64,000 nucleotides of DNA, taken from contig VCJN01000080.1 of the NCBI GenBank assembly GCA_006384855.1, positions 1-64,000 of the forward strand. The letters are read 5' to 3'. Numbering within the stretch: position 1 is the first letter of the stretch; each line of letters starts with the position of its first letter. A program made the position numbers and the translations under genes. Shown here one piece after another: positions 46,501 through 57,604 of the stretch. Source of the DNA: Tetraselmis striata. Lineage: Eukaryota > Chlorophyta > Chlorodendrophyceae > Chlorodendrales > Chlorodendraceae. The notes under the pieces are model-generated. The model worked only from the letters and a program-made list of their open reading frames with translations. It did not search any database and had not been told where the DNA came from.

Positions 46501-49500
46501 CGGAAAGATCAAGGACGTCAAGCTGGACTCGGCCGGAAACTACGGGGTGAGTAAAGCTTATATGATGTCTGAATTCGTGTCAATGTCGTGTTTCAATAAG
46601 TATTAATATTCTTGTGCTTGTTACCGCAGATATCTCTTGAACCTTATCGCTTGACAGTGCACAAGGAGTACAGGATCGATGTCAGCTTTGAGAGGTTGCT
46701 ACTCCACGCGATCCAACCGTCACTCCCCTTCCAACCGCGGTTCCAGTCTTACTACGCATGGACTTTGGTCGAGCGCAATGTGCTGGCGCAGGCGCTGACA
46801 GGTTTCGCGTCGGGTCAGATTGACATCGATGACTTGGCCAACATTGACAAGGATTTTAAGAACGCGCTTCCATACGTCAACACGTTGGCCGTCCCGCCGG
46901 CCTTGAATGGCTTCCACAACACCGGTGCCGTCGACTGGATCTCTTACGGCCACCTCAGAGTCGAGATTGCTGATCCAGAGGTGAAGACATCTCACGGTGG
47001 CGACATCAACATGTTGTACGCCGACAGAGTCAACCTCGTGGTCAACAAGGCTACGGGGCTGCCTTACATTTTCAGCTTCATATCCGATAGGTTCGTCGCT
47101 CCGCCGCCGGAATTTGAATTCCGTTCCCCAAAGCTCCAAGACTGCAATATGGTGGCGCAAAGCTACAAGGTAAAAGCCTATCGCGACCTGTTGTACCTAT
47201 CCGGATCAGATATGTGTAGACAAATATAAATCAATACACAATGCAACTTACTGACATCCCTTTATTTTGCATTTGTTATTCAGAGGAATCCTTCCCTATC
47301 CGCCGAGAATTTCTCAGTGTCCTTCCCAGTGGTTGCCAAGAATTTAGGCTTAACGTTCCGCGAAGAGTACGAGCCCCTCGCTCAGACCATGGCCAACTTC
47401 AAGGAGCTAGTCGCAGCAGACGAAGGCGGGGAGAAGCCGAGGTTGGCGGATTCAAGTTCCTACAAGCCAGACATCGACGCCATCATCGATTTTCTTGGCG
47501 CCCACGGCGCGCGTCAAGCCAACATCGACGGCAGCCACAGACGGGAGGCGAAGCGCATGGTGAAAGAAAACTACCCGGAAATCTACAACGCCAACAAAGG
47601 CATCCACCTCACGTCGACTAAGATGTACATCGGCCTCTCGCCGGAAGTCTGCCGCTACATGTCTATGAAGCTCAACGAGGCGGGTCACACCGTCGTGGGA
47701 GACACGTCGATGCACAAACTCCTGGTGAGTGACCCATTCTCCCAAATTACTATTTAGCTAACCGTGGCAGCAAATAGGCGTAAAGTGTGACAAAAGTCGT
47801 TCCGTCGTTAGCGGGTTAAAAATATGTCACAGCGGGACAAAACGATTTGTCATCAGCGGGACGAAACGGTCTGTCATCAGTGGGACGAAACGTTCTGTCA
47901 TCAGTGGGACGAAACGTTCTGTCATCAGCGGGACGAAACGGTCTGTCATCAGCGGGACGAAAGGGTTGGTCATCAGCGGGACGAAACGTTCTGTCATCAG
48001 TGGGACGAAACGTTCTGTCATCAGTGGGACGAAACGGTTTGTCATCAGTGGGACGAAACGGTTTGTCATCAGTGGGACGAAACGGTCTGTCATCAGTGGG
48101 ACGAAACGGTCTGTCATCAGCGGGACGAAACGGTCTGTCATCAGGGACGAAACGGTATGTCATCAGTGGGACGAACGTTCTGTCATCAGTGGGACGAAAC
48201 CGTTCTGTCATCAGCGGGACGAAACGGTTTGTCATCGAGGTACAAGCGTTCGGAATTTTGAAATCGGTGCAATTGTTTCTGCAGAACCTTCGCAGATGTT
48301 TCGAGAGCTGGTATGCAGAACAGGATGCAAATCGCCCCGGCTTTAGGGCACTTCCGCAAATCAGGGTAGTGAAGGAGTTCAAGAAGTCTGAAGTTCTTCA
48401 AGTTGAACTTGAGAAGATCGGCATCAAAGATGAGAAGAGCAGCGAGTTCTCAAATTTGATTGACCTCTGCTCGCGCCCACAACGGTGAGCTGCGTACATG
48501 ATGAAAATTTATCGTGTTGTTAATGCTGCTAGATTCTGACAAATGATTTGCGCAGTGTTTTTGAGCCCCTTGAGCAGATTTCTGAAGCCTACCGGCATGT
48601 TGACCTCGGGGTTCGAGGATGGGACGAAGCCAGAACCAAACTCCTAGACCTATTTTTTACTACGAGCAAGAACTCGATAGAGTCAAGCATCTCAGTACGG
48701 CAGGAAACTCACCCAGAAGGAAGTGAGCAAGGTTTACGAAGCAATTCGGAAGCCTATCAATACAATCCTCGATAACAAGAAGTACGGCTTCGGGAAAGAC
48801 AGAGCTCACTTCCGAGTCGCCCTCATGGAGGTAAGTTGTGACCGACCCCAGTGTCTTAATCATATGGAATACTATCATTGATTCCTTTCTCCGTACTGAA
48901 GTTTGTTTTTCGACCCAGGATGTCGGCTTTGGCCCCGGTACGCCCTGGCTAGACGAGCCGTCTCTTGCCAAGCAGAGCGACAGCGCGGATCTCCCTGTGG
49001 GCCAGATGTACCTGGTGGTTGGACTGCTCATCCAAGGCGAGCACAGTGTGACCCCTTGCCTCTACGAGCTGGTGGATGACATAAAGCATGCCGGCAACAA
49101 TGGCCCCATGGCTGTTACGCACACCAACGCGGAGTGGCTCGCGATGATTGAGACCTGGCGGTTTCGCGATCTCTTGCGTCGAGCAAGCATCAAGGTCATG
49201 AATGCCATTGACACGGCCAAGGGCAGGGAGGCAATCGGACTGCTGACGCCGGACGAACCGGCCAGGAACTGGGGGAAATATCTCTCGGACCACATCATCG
49301 ATTGGGATGTGGAAGACAAAGTGTCGGATGAGCAAGCGGCCGCTCGCCTTGACGCCATCACCAAGTTCCGAGCCAAGGTTGATGACCTCGGCCCAACAGG
49401 CTTCCCCAGAAAGTTCCAGGATTTGTTCAAAGGTGCTCATCGCTCCGGTCCTTTGATGGTCTTGCTGACCCCTCCTGCCAGATGGGGGGACATGAAATCC

Positions 49501-51072
49501 GCCGATTGTCTCACACCACTACCGGTTCGAGAGCATATCGCGGCCACCAACACCACCATCAGGAGTGAGGCGTATCGCATCAAGAATCAGATGCCGGACT
49601 TGGTCATCTCCTTCTTCACAGAGTTTGCTCTTCTGGCATGTGCGCCGGAGCTTATCGCGGTTTCCGCTCCGAATGTTTCTAATGAGCTGTGGATATCGAT
49701 GAAGGTAACTAAGATCTTGTGCAACCACAAATGCTCTTCTGAATTTTCGTTGTGAGCTATTAACCCGAATCTGTTTTCTAATACACACAGGCCGAGAAAC
49801 TTCCGGTGATGCCCAAGGGCCATGAGGTCGACAAGGATGAGGATGTGTGGTTGAACACGGAGCTTTGCAAGACTTGCATTGTGGAGGGGAACTTCAAGGC
49901 TCCCGCGACAAAACAATTCGTCGCGGACGCCATGTCGGCAGTTCGTGCCAAAAAGGCAACAGTCTTCATTGCCGACGCGCTTTTCGGAGCTGGTTCGCAC
50001 ACATGGGACTCGAAGGATGCTGCGTGGGGTACGGACGACTTCAACGACGTGTTTGCTTTCGCCAGGCAAGACAACCCCCACAACCCCGGTGCGTACTAGA
50101 TGACTGTGCTTTCATTTATCTCATTCCCGATTTACCCCCGCGCAGGCAGTTGAATATCCTGACTGGATCTTCTGACGTCCACACTGCTCTCGATGGGTGC
50201 CATTTCTTCATTCACCTCTCGGACCAGCAACTTGGATCCGCAATCACAGCCGTTCAAACACAAGCTGAGGACCTCATCTATCACGTCCTGACTTGGGCCA
50301 AGGATTGCGGGATGAAGATGGGCAGCTCTCTGCGTCACGACGCTGAGTACTACCTCTACGTCAGGAAGCCCCCGCCAAGCATCATAGCTGACAACATCCG
50401 TTTCAATGATCCCCGAAGGTGAGATTTGATCCGTGGAAAATAGCCGGCTTGTATATTCTACTCGCTAAGCCGGTTGTGCCTTTCCAGGTTCTCTACATCC
50501 ATCATGTTGGGTCACTTCAAAGACAGTTCGAAATTGAAGGACGAGAACAGACAGACGGTGAACAAGTACCAAAAGCCTATCGCTCTCTTCGCCAAGCACC
50601 TTAAGATGGCGGCAACAGACGGGACAACAATCGTCGACGTCACAGCCGGAACCGGGACAACCGCGGTGCGTGAGGGGTGCAACCCGGGTGAGTGTCTTAA
50701 TGGGGTCAGCATAAAAAAATTAACGCCTTGTGCGGTTTGCCACGCCTTTTCCAGGTCGCTGCGGCCTTTTCCGTGTGGTGGGACCATATGGATCATAGCT
50801 ACTCGTTCACACACAGGAACTTGAAGATGATCCTCATTGACAACCAGAAGACGCAAATCGCTGGGATGAAGTCCAGGATGACCTCATGGTTCAAAGAGAA
50901 GCCATGGGACGAGACTCAACAACTGCGTCCAAGTGACTTCGAGAAGTGGCCGGGTCTACCCCGTCCAATGACCGAGTTAGAGGAGGAGTTAGAGCGTGCA
51001 GCGGCGGAGAAGAGGAGGCAACAGGCAGCGGAGCGCCGAGGGGATTATGTGATCGAAGATGAGGATATGTAG
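43571..51072 (+). CDS. Transposon-borne large protein with methyltransferase-like C-terminus
   Basis: Exons: 43571-43631, 44848-45021, 45294-45386, 45472-45564, 45649-45705, 45813-46546, 46630-47169, 47284-47724, 48285-48484, 48556-48830, 48919-49704, 49791-50088, about 50146-50418, 50488-50665, 50755-51072; roughly 1,500 aa. The N-terminus ([17 protein letters not shown], then RRSKRTSKP) is basic; a Glu-Pro repeat follows (~residues 180-240). The middle ([20 protein letters not shown] onward) is unrecognised. The end fits a beta-class amino-methyltransferase: IADALFG with WDSKDAAWG (motif IV place), LTWAKDCG, then KPIALF and the SAM motif [15 protein letters not shown], then a Glu/Arg-rich tail. 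Motif IV is DALF instead of DPPY/F, so catalysis is doubtful. Frame breaks near 48650-48720 (T6 run) and between 50048 and 50150 are either homopolymer assembly errors or decay. Confidence 0.62.
43648..43892. repeat. Two tandem ~121-bp copies in intron 1
   Basis: AGTAGCTGCCTGCCTGCTCG (43651) and AGTAGCCGCCTGCCTGCTCG (43772) begin two copies that both contain GCCAGATCTAGCGAGTTCGG and GAGGTGTAGGCAGACGAGTG. They lie just downstream of the first exon. Confidence 0.85.
44129..44830 (+). repeat. 24-bp minisatellite array 2
   Basis: About 29 units of the same 24-bp repeat as array 1, in intron 1 (43632-44847) of the plus-strand gene, ending 17 bp before the acceptor. The unit variants TTT/TCT/TAT and GTGGGACG/GCGGGACA alternate along it. 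Confidence 0.92.
45294..45564 (+). repeat. Duplicated exon-intron unit (178 bp)
   Basis: Exons 3 (45294-45386) and 4 (45472-45564) of the transposon gene are 93-bp near-copies, each coding a 31-residue Lys/Glu/Ser-rich segment beginning GSKGRA and ending VSETIVTP. The intron halves before them (GTGCACTG/ATTGACATTGTTT blocks) are duplicated too. Confidence 0.88.
47824..48240 (+). repeat. 24-bp minisatellite array 3
   Basis: About 17 units of the same repeat, several with GTTCTGTCATCAG, in intron 8 (47725-48284) of the plus-strand transposon gene. A few units are shortened by one or two bases near 48140-48200. Confidence 0.9.
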
Positions 51073-51104
51073 TACAATTCCGCAAAATTAGCCGCTCATA
51101 TGTT

Positions 51105-51275
51105 TTGTCCCGGCTTTGACAGAGTTTCAGCCCCGGACGGCACAAACTACTTGGTAGCCATCACGGCCCCCGCTCTTTTTTGTCCCAGTTTGGACAGAGT
51201 TTCAGCCCCCGGTGGCGCAAACTTCTTGTAACCATCCCGTTTCCTTCACTCTTTTGATTTGTCCCTGCTTGGACG
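51105..51275. repeat. Right subterminal direct repeats
   Basis: Two ~75-bp copies beginning TTTTGTCCCGGCTTTGACAG (51105) and TTTTGTCCCAGTTTGGACAG (51177), each followed by AGTTTCAGCCCC, plus a shorter degenerate third copy near 51258 (TTTGTCCCTGCTTGGACGG). They lie after the stop codon of the plus-strand gene. Confidence 0.75.
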
Positions 51276-51390
51276 GAATTGGTTTCCCCGACTTGGCACA
51301 AAATGAACCAACCGGCATTCATATTAGCTTTCAATACCACTGCTGCCCCCAAACCCTAATTTAGACCTAACCACAATGCACCGCGTGCCT

Positions 51391-51415
51391 CGGGGCAAAA
51401 TAGGTTGCATTACTG
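51391..51415 (-). repeat. Right terminal inverted repeat
   Basis: Read on the minus strand: CAGTAATGCAACCTATTTTG then CCCCG. It matches the left repeat at 38869-38893 at 22 of 25 positions. Confidence 0.75.
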
Positions 51416-51700
51416 TTGGAGTTTATTACAGCTAGAGTTCAAGACTATGCGGTACGGGGTCAAGTACACTGCAATGCCCCGGGCCACGGCTGTGGATCGG
51501 TTTGAGCGCTCCCTGTTGGGCGACATACAACGGGGGTTGGCTGCGCGGGATGCGGCGTGGCACAACACGGAGCCCGGACAGAAGGGTCCTCTTCGAGACA
51601 TCCTGGATATGTCGGAGTACACGGGCATGGTCTTCGGCACAGTGGGTGAGGTGAGCAAGGGGGTGCACCGCACAGTGGTTTCGCATGCTTGGCTGCGGAT
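51416..51700 (+). pseudogene. Reverse-transcriptase-associated ORF, right half
   Basis: Directly after the TIR the frame reads LLQLEFKTMRYGVKYTAMPR, then ERSLLGDIQRGLAARDAAWH and SEYTGMVFGTVGEVSKGVH. In the retrotransposon family assigned to 37955-38868, a segment of this kind (L-x-E-x-K-T, then V-F-G-x-x-G-E) follows the part preserved on the left. The two together make one ORF interrupted by the 12.5-kb element. Further downstream the frame decays (stop at 51788). Confidence 0.5.
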
Positions 51701-52552
51701 CGGGGTGCCCTCTCATCGCGGGGCACTCGGTGCATCACCCGGGCTCACCAGGAGGCCTTGCTCGCAAGAGATTTCCTCGGGGTCCTGAGCTTGGTGACTG
51801 GCCGCTCGAGAGCGCGCTCGTTGCCTCATCAGGCGGCGCATATTCGTGTGCCATCCCGTTGCTGAAGCTGCACAGCACGTCCGAGGATCACCCACACACA
51901 CACGTGCACGCGTGGCCCGGACTCTGAACCGTGTGCGCATCACTCATCCATCCCGCCTTTTGCGGGATGCGGGCCGCTTTTAGGCGGCTTGCTGTGTTGA
52001 TTTTCTAATTTGGGGGACTGCCCTTTTTGTAATTCACACCTGTACTCGTACGCTGCATTGGTTTCACTGACGACAGCTGCCAGTCCTGTCCACGGGGCGA
52101 CAAAAAGGATTAAAAAAATCTGCTGGCACCGACCGGGCGCCGCTTCGCCCCGCGTATGAACGGCTGTTGTTGTCCCCAGCGCAGTCCTTGCATCTCGTCA
52201 TACATCCAGCAGGGTAGTCGCTACATCACCGTTGGCGAGCACAACAACAATTGCTGGCGACAGCAGCAGACCGTAAGATAGTAGGTAGCAGACCGCCTTT
52301 TGCTCTGCTGCCGCTCCAATACTGGAGTAGCTCAGTGAAAACCGAAGCAGGCAGGCGTGCTAGCGGCGTCGCTATCGCCTAGTCCCGGCGGGGAAACGTT
52401 ATACACTACCTCCGCGCAGCTACGTTAAGGTACCGTACCAGTATAGTTGCTCTACTCAGAACAGCTCGGCGGCAGAAATTTCACACAGTCGCACGGTCCT
52501 CCGCCGCACGGGCACGGGGTAATACCTGCTAGGCACCACCTGCCCTGCCGCT
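51701..52552. other. Spacer upstream of the NADPH oxidase gene
   Basis: It holds the decayed tail of the retrotransposon ORF to about 51950, a short CA tract (51891-51902) and about 550 bp of leader/promoter. No other gene was recognised. Confidence 0.45.
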
Positions 52553-55500
52553 ATGGGGCGCTTCGCTAGCGCCGTCGCCCACTGGGTCGCCGTGGGGGTT
52601 CTCCTGGCGTTCCTTGTCGTGGAGTTGGCGTGCTGGCTGGTGTGCGTGATCGTTCCTGAAGTCGGCGGCTCGATATGCCAGGTGAGCAGCCCACCAATCC
52701 CCACCCCTCAGCAGAACAGCAGGGCCCCCGCTATCGGCATGACAAGAAATGCGAAAGGCAATCTCTGCCATCTTATGACGGTGGAAGTGCGCGGCCTGCT
52801 GACTGCTGCCCTGTTCGGTCATTAGGCACCTATGAACCTATTCAACGCGCGCTACATCGCGTCGCACTGCGTCCTGGTGACCCCCCCCCGCCCCCCCCTC
52901 CCCCCCCTACGCCGGCCGACTGATGAATGCATATCACGACGAGTGCCGAATGCCCTACGTTGTCAGCCGACTCGTCGCTCGAGGGCACGAGGGCCAAGCG
53001 GCCTGACAGAGCGATCCTGTCCCCGCGCACTCTTGCTCTGTGCGTAGGTGACGTTCCTGCTAGTGATGTACTACGTAGCTCAGAGCAAAGGGGCGACCCG
53101 CGAGAGCATGCACGGAGGGTCCGAGCAGGTAGGCGACCCCCCAGGCCTGGGTACTTGAAAACGAGGCGCGTGACACTGCAGTGTGGAACCGTGAAGGCTC
53201 TCAGGGCTGCCGACTGACCGCAGGTGGGCAAGCCGCGGTTATCGAGCTTCGCCTCGGAGCTTGTCAACGTCCGAGCGCTGACAATTTGTGAGCGCCCCTC
53301 GAGCTCCCTAAAAAGACCCCTTTGAATCACTGAGCAGCCGACGAAAGCTGCCCCTGCCTATTCGCACGACTTCATCGCAAGCATTGCTGCAGGGCTGACA
53401 TCCGCATGCTTGGCTCCAGACGGCATCCTCGCCTTCGGCCTGGCCGGGTTCCTGGCCCACGTGCACTTCGGCCTGGAGCCCTTCACCATCCCCGGAAGCT
53501 GCCCCGACAGCGAGCCGCTGGCTGAGCTGGCCGCCCTGCTCTCCCAGCACTCCGCCTCCGCCACCTCGTCATCGCCCCCGACAGGGCTCCCTCCCTTGGA
53601 GGCCCACCAGGTGGAGGCTCTCCAGTCGGCCCTGCTCGCGGCGCAGAGCAACGCCAGCGGCATCGCTGCCCCGGGAGAGGGCAGCAGCGAGCCGTCCGGC
53701 CCCTCCCAGGGAACCGCCCGGCCAGCGCGCGGTGGGGAGGCAGAGGCCGAGCCGGAGCCAGAAGGCGAGTTTGCGCCTCAGTGCGAGGGTGGCGAGTCCT
53801 ACAGGTGCGCCGGCCTCCAAAGTCCATCCGACAGCCAGTCATTCCACACAACCCATCCAAAAACAGCCATGGGCCGTTTGCCGTGAACACACGGAATCTC
53901 GAGGTTTTGTCTTAGATTGCTACATACTACATGATGAAACACAGTAACCCATTTACACTACAAACTGCGCAAGTATCAGTGCGGGGTGGCGTCTCCTTTG
54001 GGCTGTCCTCGATGCCAACTCTCTGCTGAGCTGTGGAGGATCGCGCGGCCATGAGTCATGTTGGGTCTGCCGCTAGGTCGTTTGTGGTTACCCAAGGACA
54101 CCCTTCAGAATCTATCCCGCGCACATGCCCAAGCCAGCCAATAAATCATCAGCCGTCTGGCAGGGCAATGGTCAACGCAGTAAACGCAGAGCTCGCAGCG
54201 TAGTTTCTCATCATGGATGTGGCACCTCCAAGTGCCCTTCCGAGTGACCCATTGCCGGGCCTCACACACATGTGCGCGTGGCGGAGCCGAACTCTATCTG
54301 TAGATCCTTGTAACGGCTGCCACCCTTCATGTCTCTCGCTAACCAACTGCCCCGCATGCTGTGCCGCAGATACGCTGTGTGGCCCTGGCTGCCTCTCGCC
54401 AAGGTCAGGCCACCCCCTCTCACCACCTCACCACCTCATCGCGCTGCTGGGAACCTTTAATCCTTCCCCTTTTTGCTCCTCCTCCCTCTGCCTGATGAGC
54501 CTCCGTGGCGCTCACTGCTGCCCCATGCGTGCCCCATGCCTGCGCAGGTTGGCGGCTACATCCTCGACTTTGTCTTCCCGCTGCTGCTCTTCCCCGTGAT
54601 GCGCCACTTCATGACGATGCTCCGCCAGTCCCCAGCCATCAACTTTTTGTCCCTGGACAGCAACGTAGACTTCCACAAGTACCTGGGCGCCTTCACCTTC
54701 CTGCCCATCGCCTTGCATGTGTCGATGCACTACACCTGGATGGCCCTCCTGCCGCCCGTGACCGACAACAGCAACTTCTACACCAGAGCTTTCAGGTGCG
54801 CCCACCCATTGCCCACCCTTCCACTGGCAAGTGGTCAACAGCCAATCATGCGAGACTGCGATGGATAAACAGCTATGGGTGTGATGAGTGACCTGTGTGG
54901 AAACATGTGGAACATGTTATCCGCAAGGCAGTGTGCAGCAGTGGCACACCGCATGGCATGACGGCTCATCGCATCACAATGATGATGGCATTTGTGTCAT
55001 GTCCCGAGATGATTGCGTGATGGGGCCGGGATCCCTGCTACTGGGGTGCTTGTGCCGCCGACTTTGTGGTGACTAAGAGACGGCCCCGGTGCCGCAGGAG
55101 CAACCACGGCATCACGGGCCTCATCCTGCTTGCCTGCATGCTCCTCATCGGCATCACCGCCCTCCCGCCAGTCAGGCGCTGCCACGTGAAAATCTTCGGG
55201 AAGGAGGTGCGCCCATCCCACCGCCTGCAACGCCCCCCCCCCCCCTCTCCGGGGCCCGACTCACGGGCCGCTCCAATTCCCAATTTCTGACCCCCCTGTG
55301 GCTCTCATGCGGCGGAGCAGATCATCGGCTTTGACATCTTCTGGAACACCCACGCGCTCTACTGGCTGCTCTACACGGTGCTCTGCTTCCACAGCGTCTC
55401 CTTCATCAAGTGGTCCTTCTGGCCGCTGGCCATGTTCCTTCTCGACAAGGTGCTCCGCAAGTGGTACAAGCGCACGCAGACTGTCTCCTCCTTCTACGCG

Positions 55501-57604
55501 GGGAAAATCACCTCTGGCATCCTCGAGGTATGCACCGGGCGTCTTGCGTACCCCCGCTCCCTCGCGCCCGGCTGCTTTCACCTTGTATCTCCTTCGGCAT
55601 TCAGCCTGCTCGTCGCTCTCTGTCCAGATAAGCGCCAGAATGGACAAAGCCTTCCACTACAAAGCTGGCCAGTGGGCGTTCCTGAGGGTGAAAGAGGTCA
55701 GCATGTACGAGTGGCATCCTTTCACGATCAGCAGCAACCCGGAGGTGAGCCACCGCACTGGTCTCCCCCCCCCCACAGAATCACCGCCACCGCCCGCGGA
55801 TGACTTAATCAGGGGGGACCGTGGCTCGCAGGGGCGCGAGGTCACCTGGCACATCGCGACCGGCGGAGACTGGTGCAAGCGGCTCGCGTCACTGGTGAAG
55901 GAGCAGGCTGTGGAAGCAAGTGTGGGGCGGGATGCGGTACGCCGCTGAGCGTTTCCCCACCTCACGGCCATGCCGTGTCATATTCGCCACGCTGGGCCAC
56001 TTGGCATCATATAATGTCGCCACAGCATGACGCGACTTTCCCTGCCATGCGGACGTGCCGGGCTGACCGACATGTCGGTCACACTGCCACAGGCCACTCC
56101 AGGTGCTGAAGCGCATGACGGAGTGGAGGTGCAGCTTAGCATCCAGAGGGGCAGCATCCTCCCCCTGCGATCCTCTCACCTCAGAAAGGTCAGCGCCCTC
56201 CCCGCGTCAGCCGACAGCTGCTCGGTTGGCGGGGTCCCGTGTGCGTCTCCCCCATTCTCAGCGCACCCGCCCGCCCGTGCTAATACTCACCCCGCAGGTC
56301 AATCTCACCCTCACAGTGGATGGACCGTACGGCTCAGGGTCAGAGCACGTCTTTGAGTACAAGTAAGCCCATCCTGCCCCATTTTCGGCAGCCTCAGCAA
56401 CCCCGGCGTATACCGTTTCCCGGATATACTCCCCCATCACGACCGGATGGCCGGCTCACTGTGAAACGGTGTCGCCATGCTGCGAACTGGCGGCACGTTC
56501 GCCCCACAGGAAGGTGATCATGATCAGCACAGGCATCGGCATCACGCCCTACTTCAGCATCCTGAAGGTACACGCCCACCCGCCTGCTGGCCCTTGCGTT
56601 GTGCCTTCACGAGAGACCCACGACACCTGCTCGCGCTCATCAGTGGGCCCATCCCTGCCAGCCATCCTCAATTCCTCATGCGTCCCAACGGATCCGACCG
56701 GCGCCTGCATCGGCGTGGATGAGGGCGAAGGGCACGGACTGACAGCCCCCACCCCCTTGTACACGCGCCGCCCCCCGAGCAGAGCATCCACTCCCGCCTG
56801 CTCATCAATGAGGCAGTCTACGGCAGCTCGGACCCAGGGGCGAACGTCCCCACCACGGTGTACTTCTTCCATGTCTGCAGGTGCGCCGTCGCCCATTGCC
56901 CCTGCAGCCGCATGCGCCGCGTGACGTGGCAGCGCGGCTGACATGCCGCTTGCGGGGCCGCCAGGCATAGGAAGGACTTTGCTTGGGTCAACCCCCTTCT
57001 CGCCACGCTGGAGAGTGACAACTTTAGCAGCAAGGTCCGCTTCCGCTTTATCGTCTACGTGACGCGTCCCGGGAGGCGGGACAGGTACGCCTTCGGATCC
57101 ATCAGCTCTGTGCTGTCGACTGCAAGTGCTACCAGCAGACACACCGAAGAGGAGGAGCCCCCGGCGGAGCTGCCGGGGGAGGAGAGGCGAGGACCTACCC
57201 TCCTGCGCGCGTTGCCCGTTGCTGCCGTCACCCAGGGTGGCGGCTTACCCGTGGGGAGGGGGGGGGGGGGGGGGGGGCGCGCTGAGTGCTTTGCATGTGT
57301 GGCAGGCACGGGCGCCCCGACTGGAATCTGGCCCTCAGCGACGCTGCCAAGGAGCTCGGAGAACAGGCAGGAAAGGTGAGGCCCGGCACTGCTCCGCCTC
57401 TGCATGCATCGGAATGATACCTCCCCCCCTCCCCTCCCCCCCCTCCTCGGGTGCTCGGGGTAGCCTCTGAGTGGGGTGATGCCTCTGTGGCAGGTCGGGG
57501 TCTTCCTGTGCGGATCCGGAGCCCCCCAGATCCAGAAGGCGTGCGACGATCTCAACAACTCCAGCGCCGGAACGTCGTTCACCTTCCACAAGGAGGCTTT
57601 CTGA
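52553..57604 (+). CDS. NADPH oxidase / ferric-reductase-type flavocytochrome
   Basis: It moves electrons from NADPH through FAD and two hemes across a membrane, producing superoxide or reducing ferric iron. Exons: 52553-52681, 53048-53128, 53224-53287, 53393-53804, 54370-54403, 54548-54795, 55098-55206, 55321-55527, 55628-55744, 55832-55921, 56093-56188, 56298-56362, 56510-56567, 56783-56880, 56965-57084, 57306-57375, 57494-57604; GT-AG, in phase, 702 aa. The first helix is near residues 10-35. Heme histidines pair as in NOX: His283/297 (spacing 14, DFHKYLGAFTFLPIALH) and His370/383 (spacing 13, FWNTHALYWLLYTVLCFH). FAD motif HPFTI (~458); NADPH motifs DGPYGSGS and STGIGITPYFSIL; C-terminus FHKEAF. 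A Pro/Ser/Glu-rich loop occupies about residues 120-225. No EF-hands precede the membrane domain, unlike plant RBOH. The NOX-like C-terminus favours NOX over FRO. Confidence 0.9.

Larger units (their letters stand above)
38869..51415. mobile_element. 12.5-kb TIR DNA transposon with two divergent genes
   Basis: Its ends are 25-bp inverted repeats matching at 22 positions. It interrupts a retrotransposon-derived ORF whose halves lie at 37955-38868 and 51416 onward, which independently places both boundaries. Inside are a minus-strand gene with a DDE-transposase-like core (43027-39160), a plus-strand gene with an amino-methyltransferase-like C-terminus (43571-51072), three intronic arrays of one 24-bp minisatellite, and TTTTGTCCC/GGGACAAAA motifs near both ends (39066, 39735, 39790; 51105, 51177, 51258). 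No clean target-site duplication was seen. Superfamily is unassigned; the Cys-rich transposase recalls KDZ-type and DUF7869 proteins. Confidence 0.72.
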
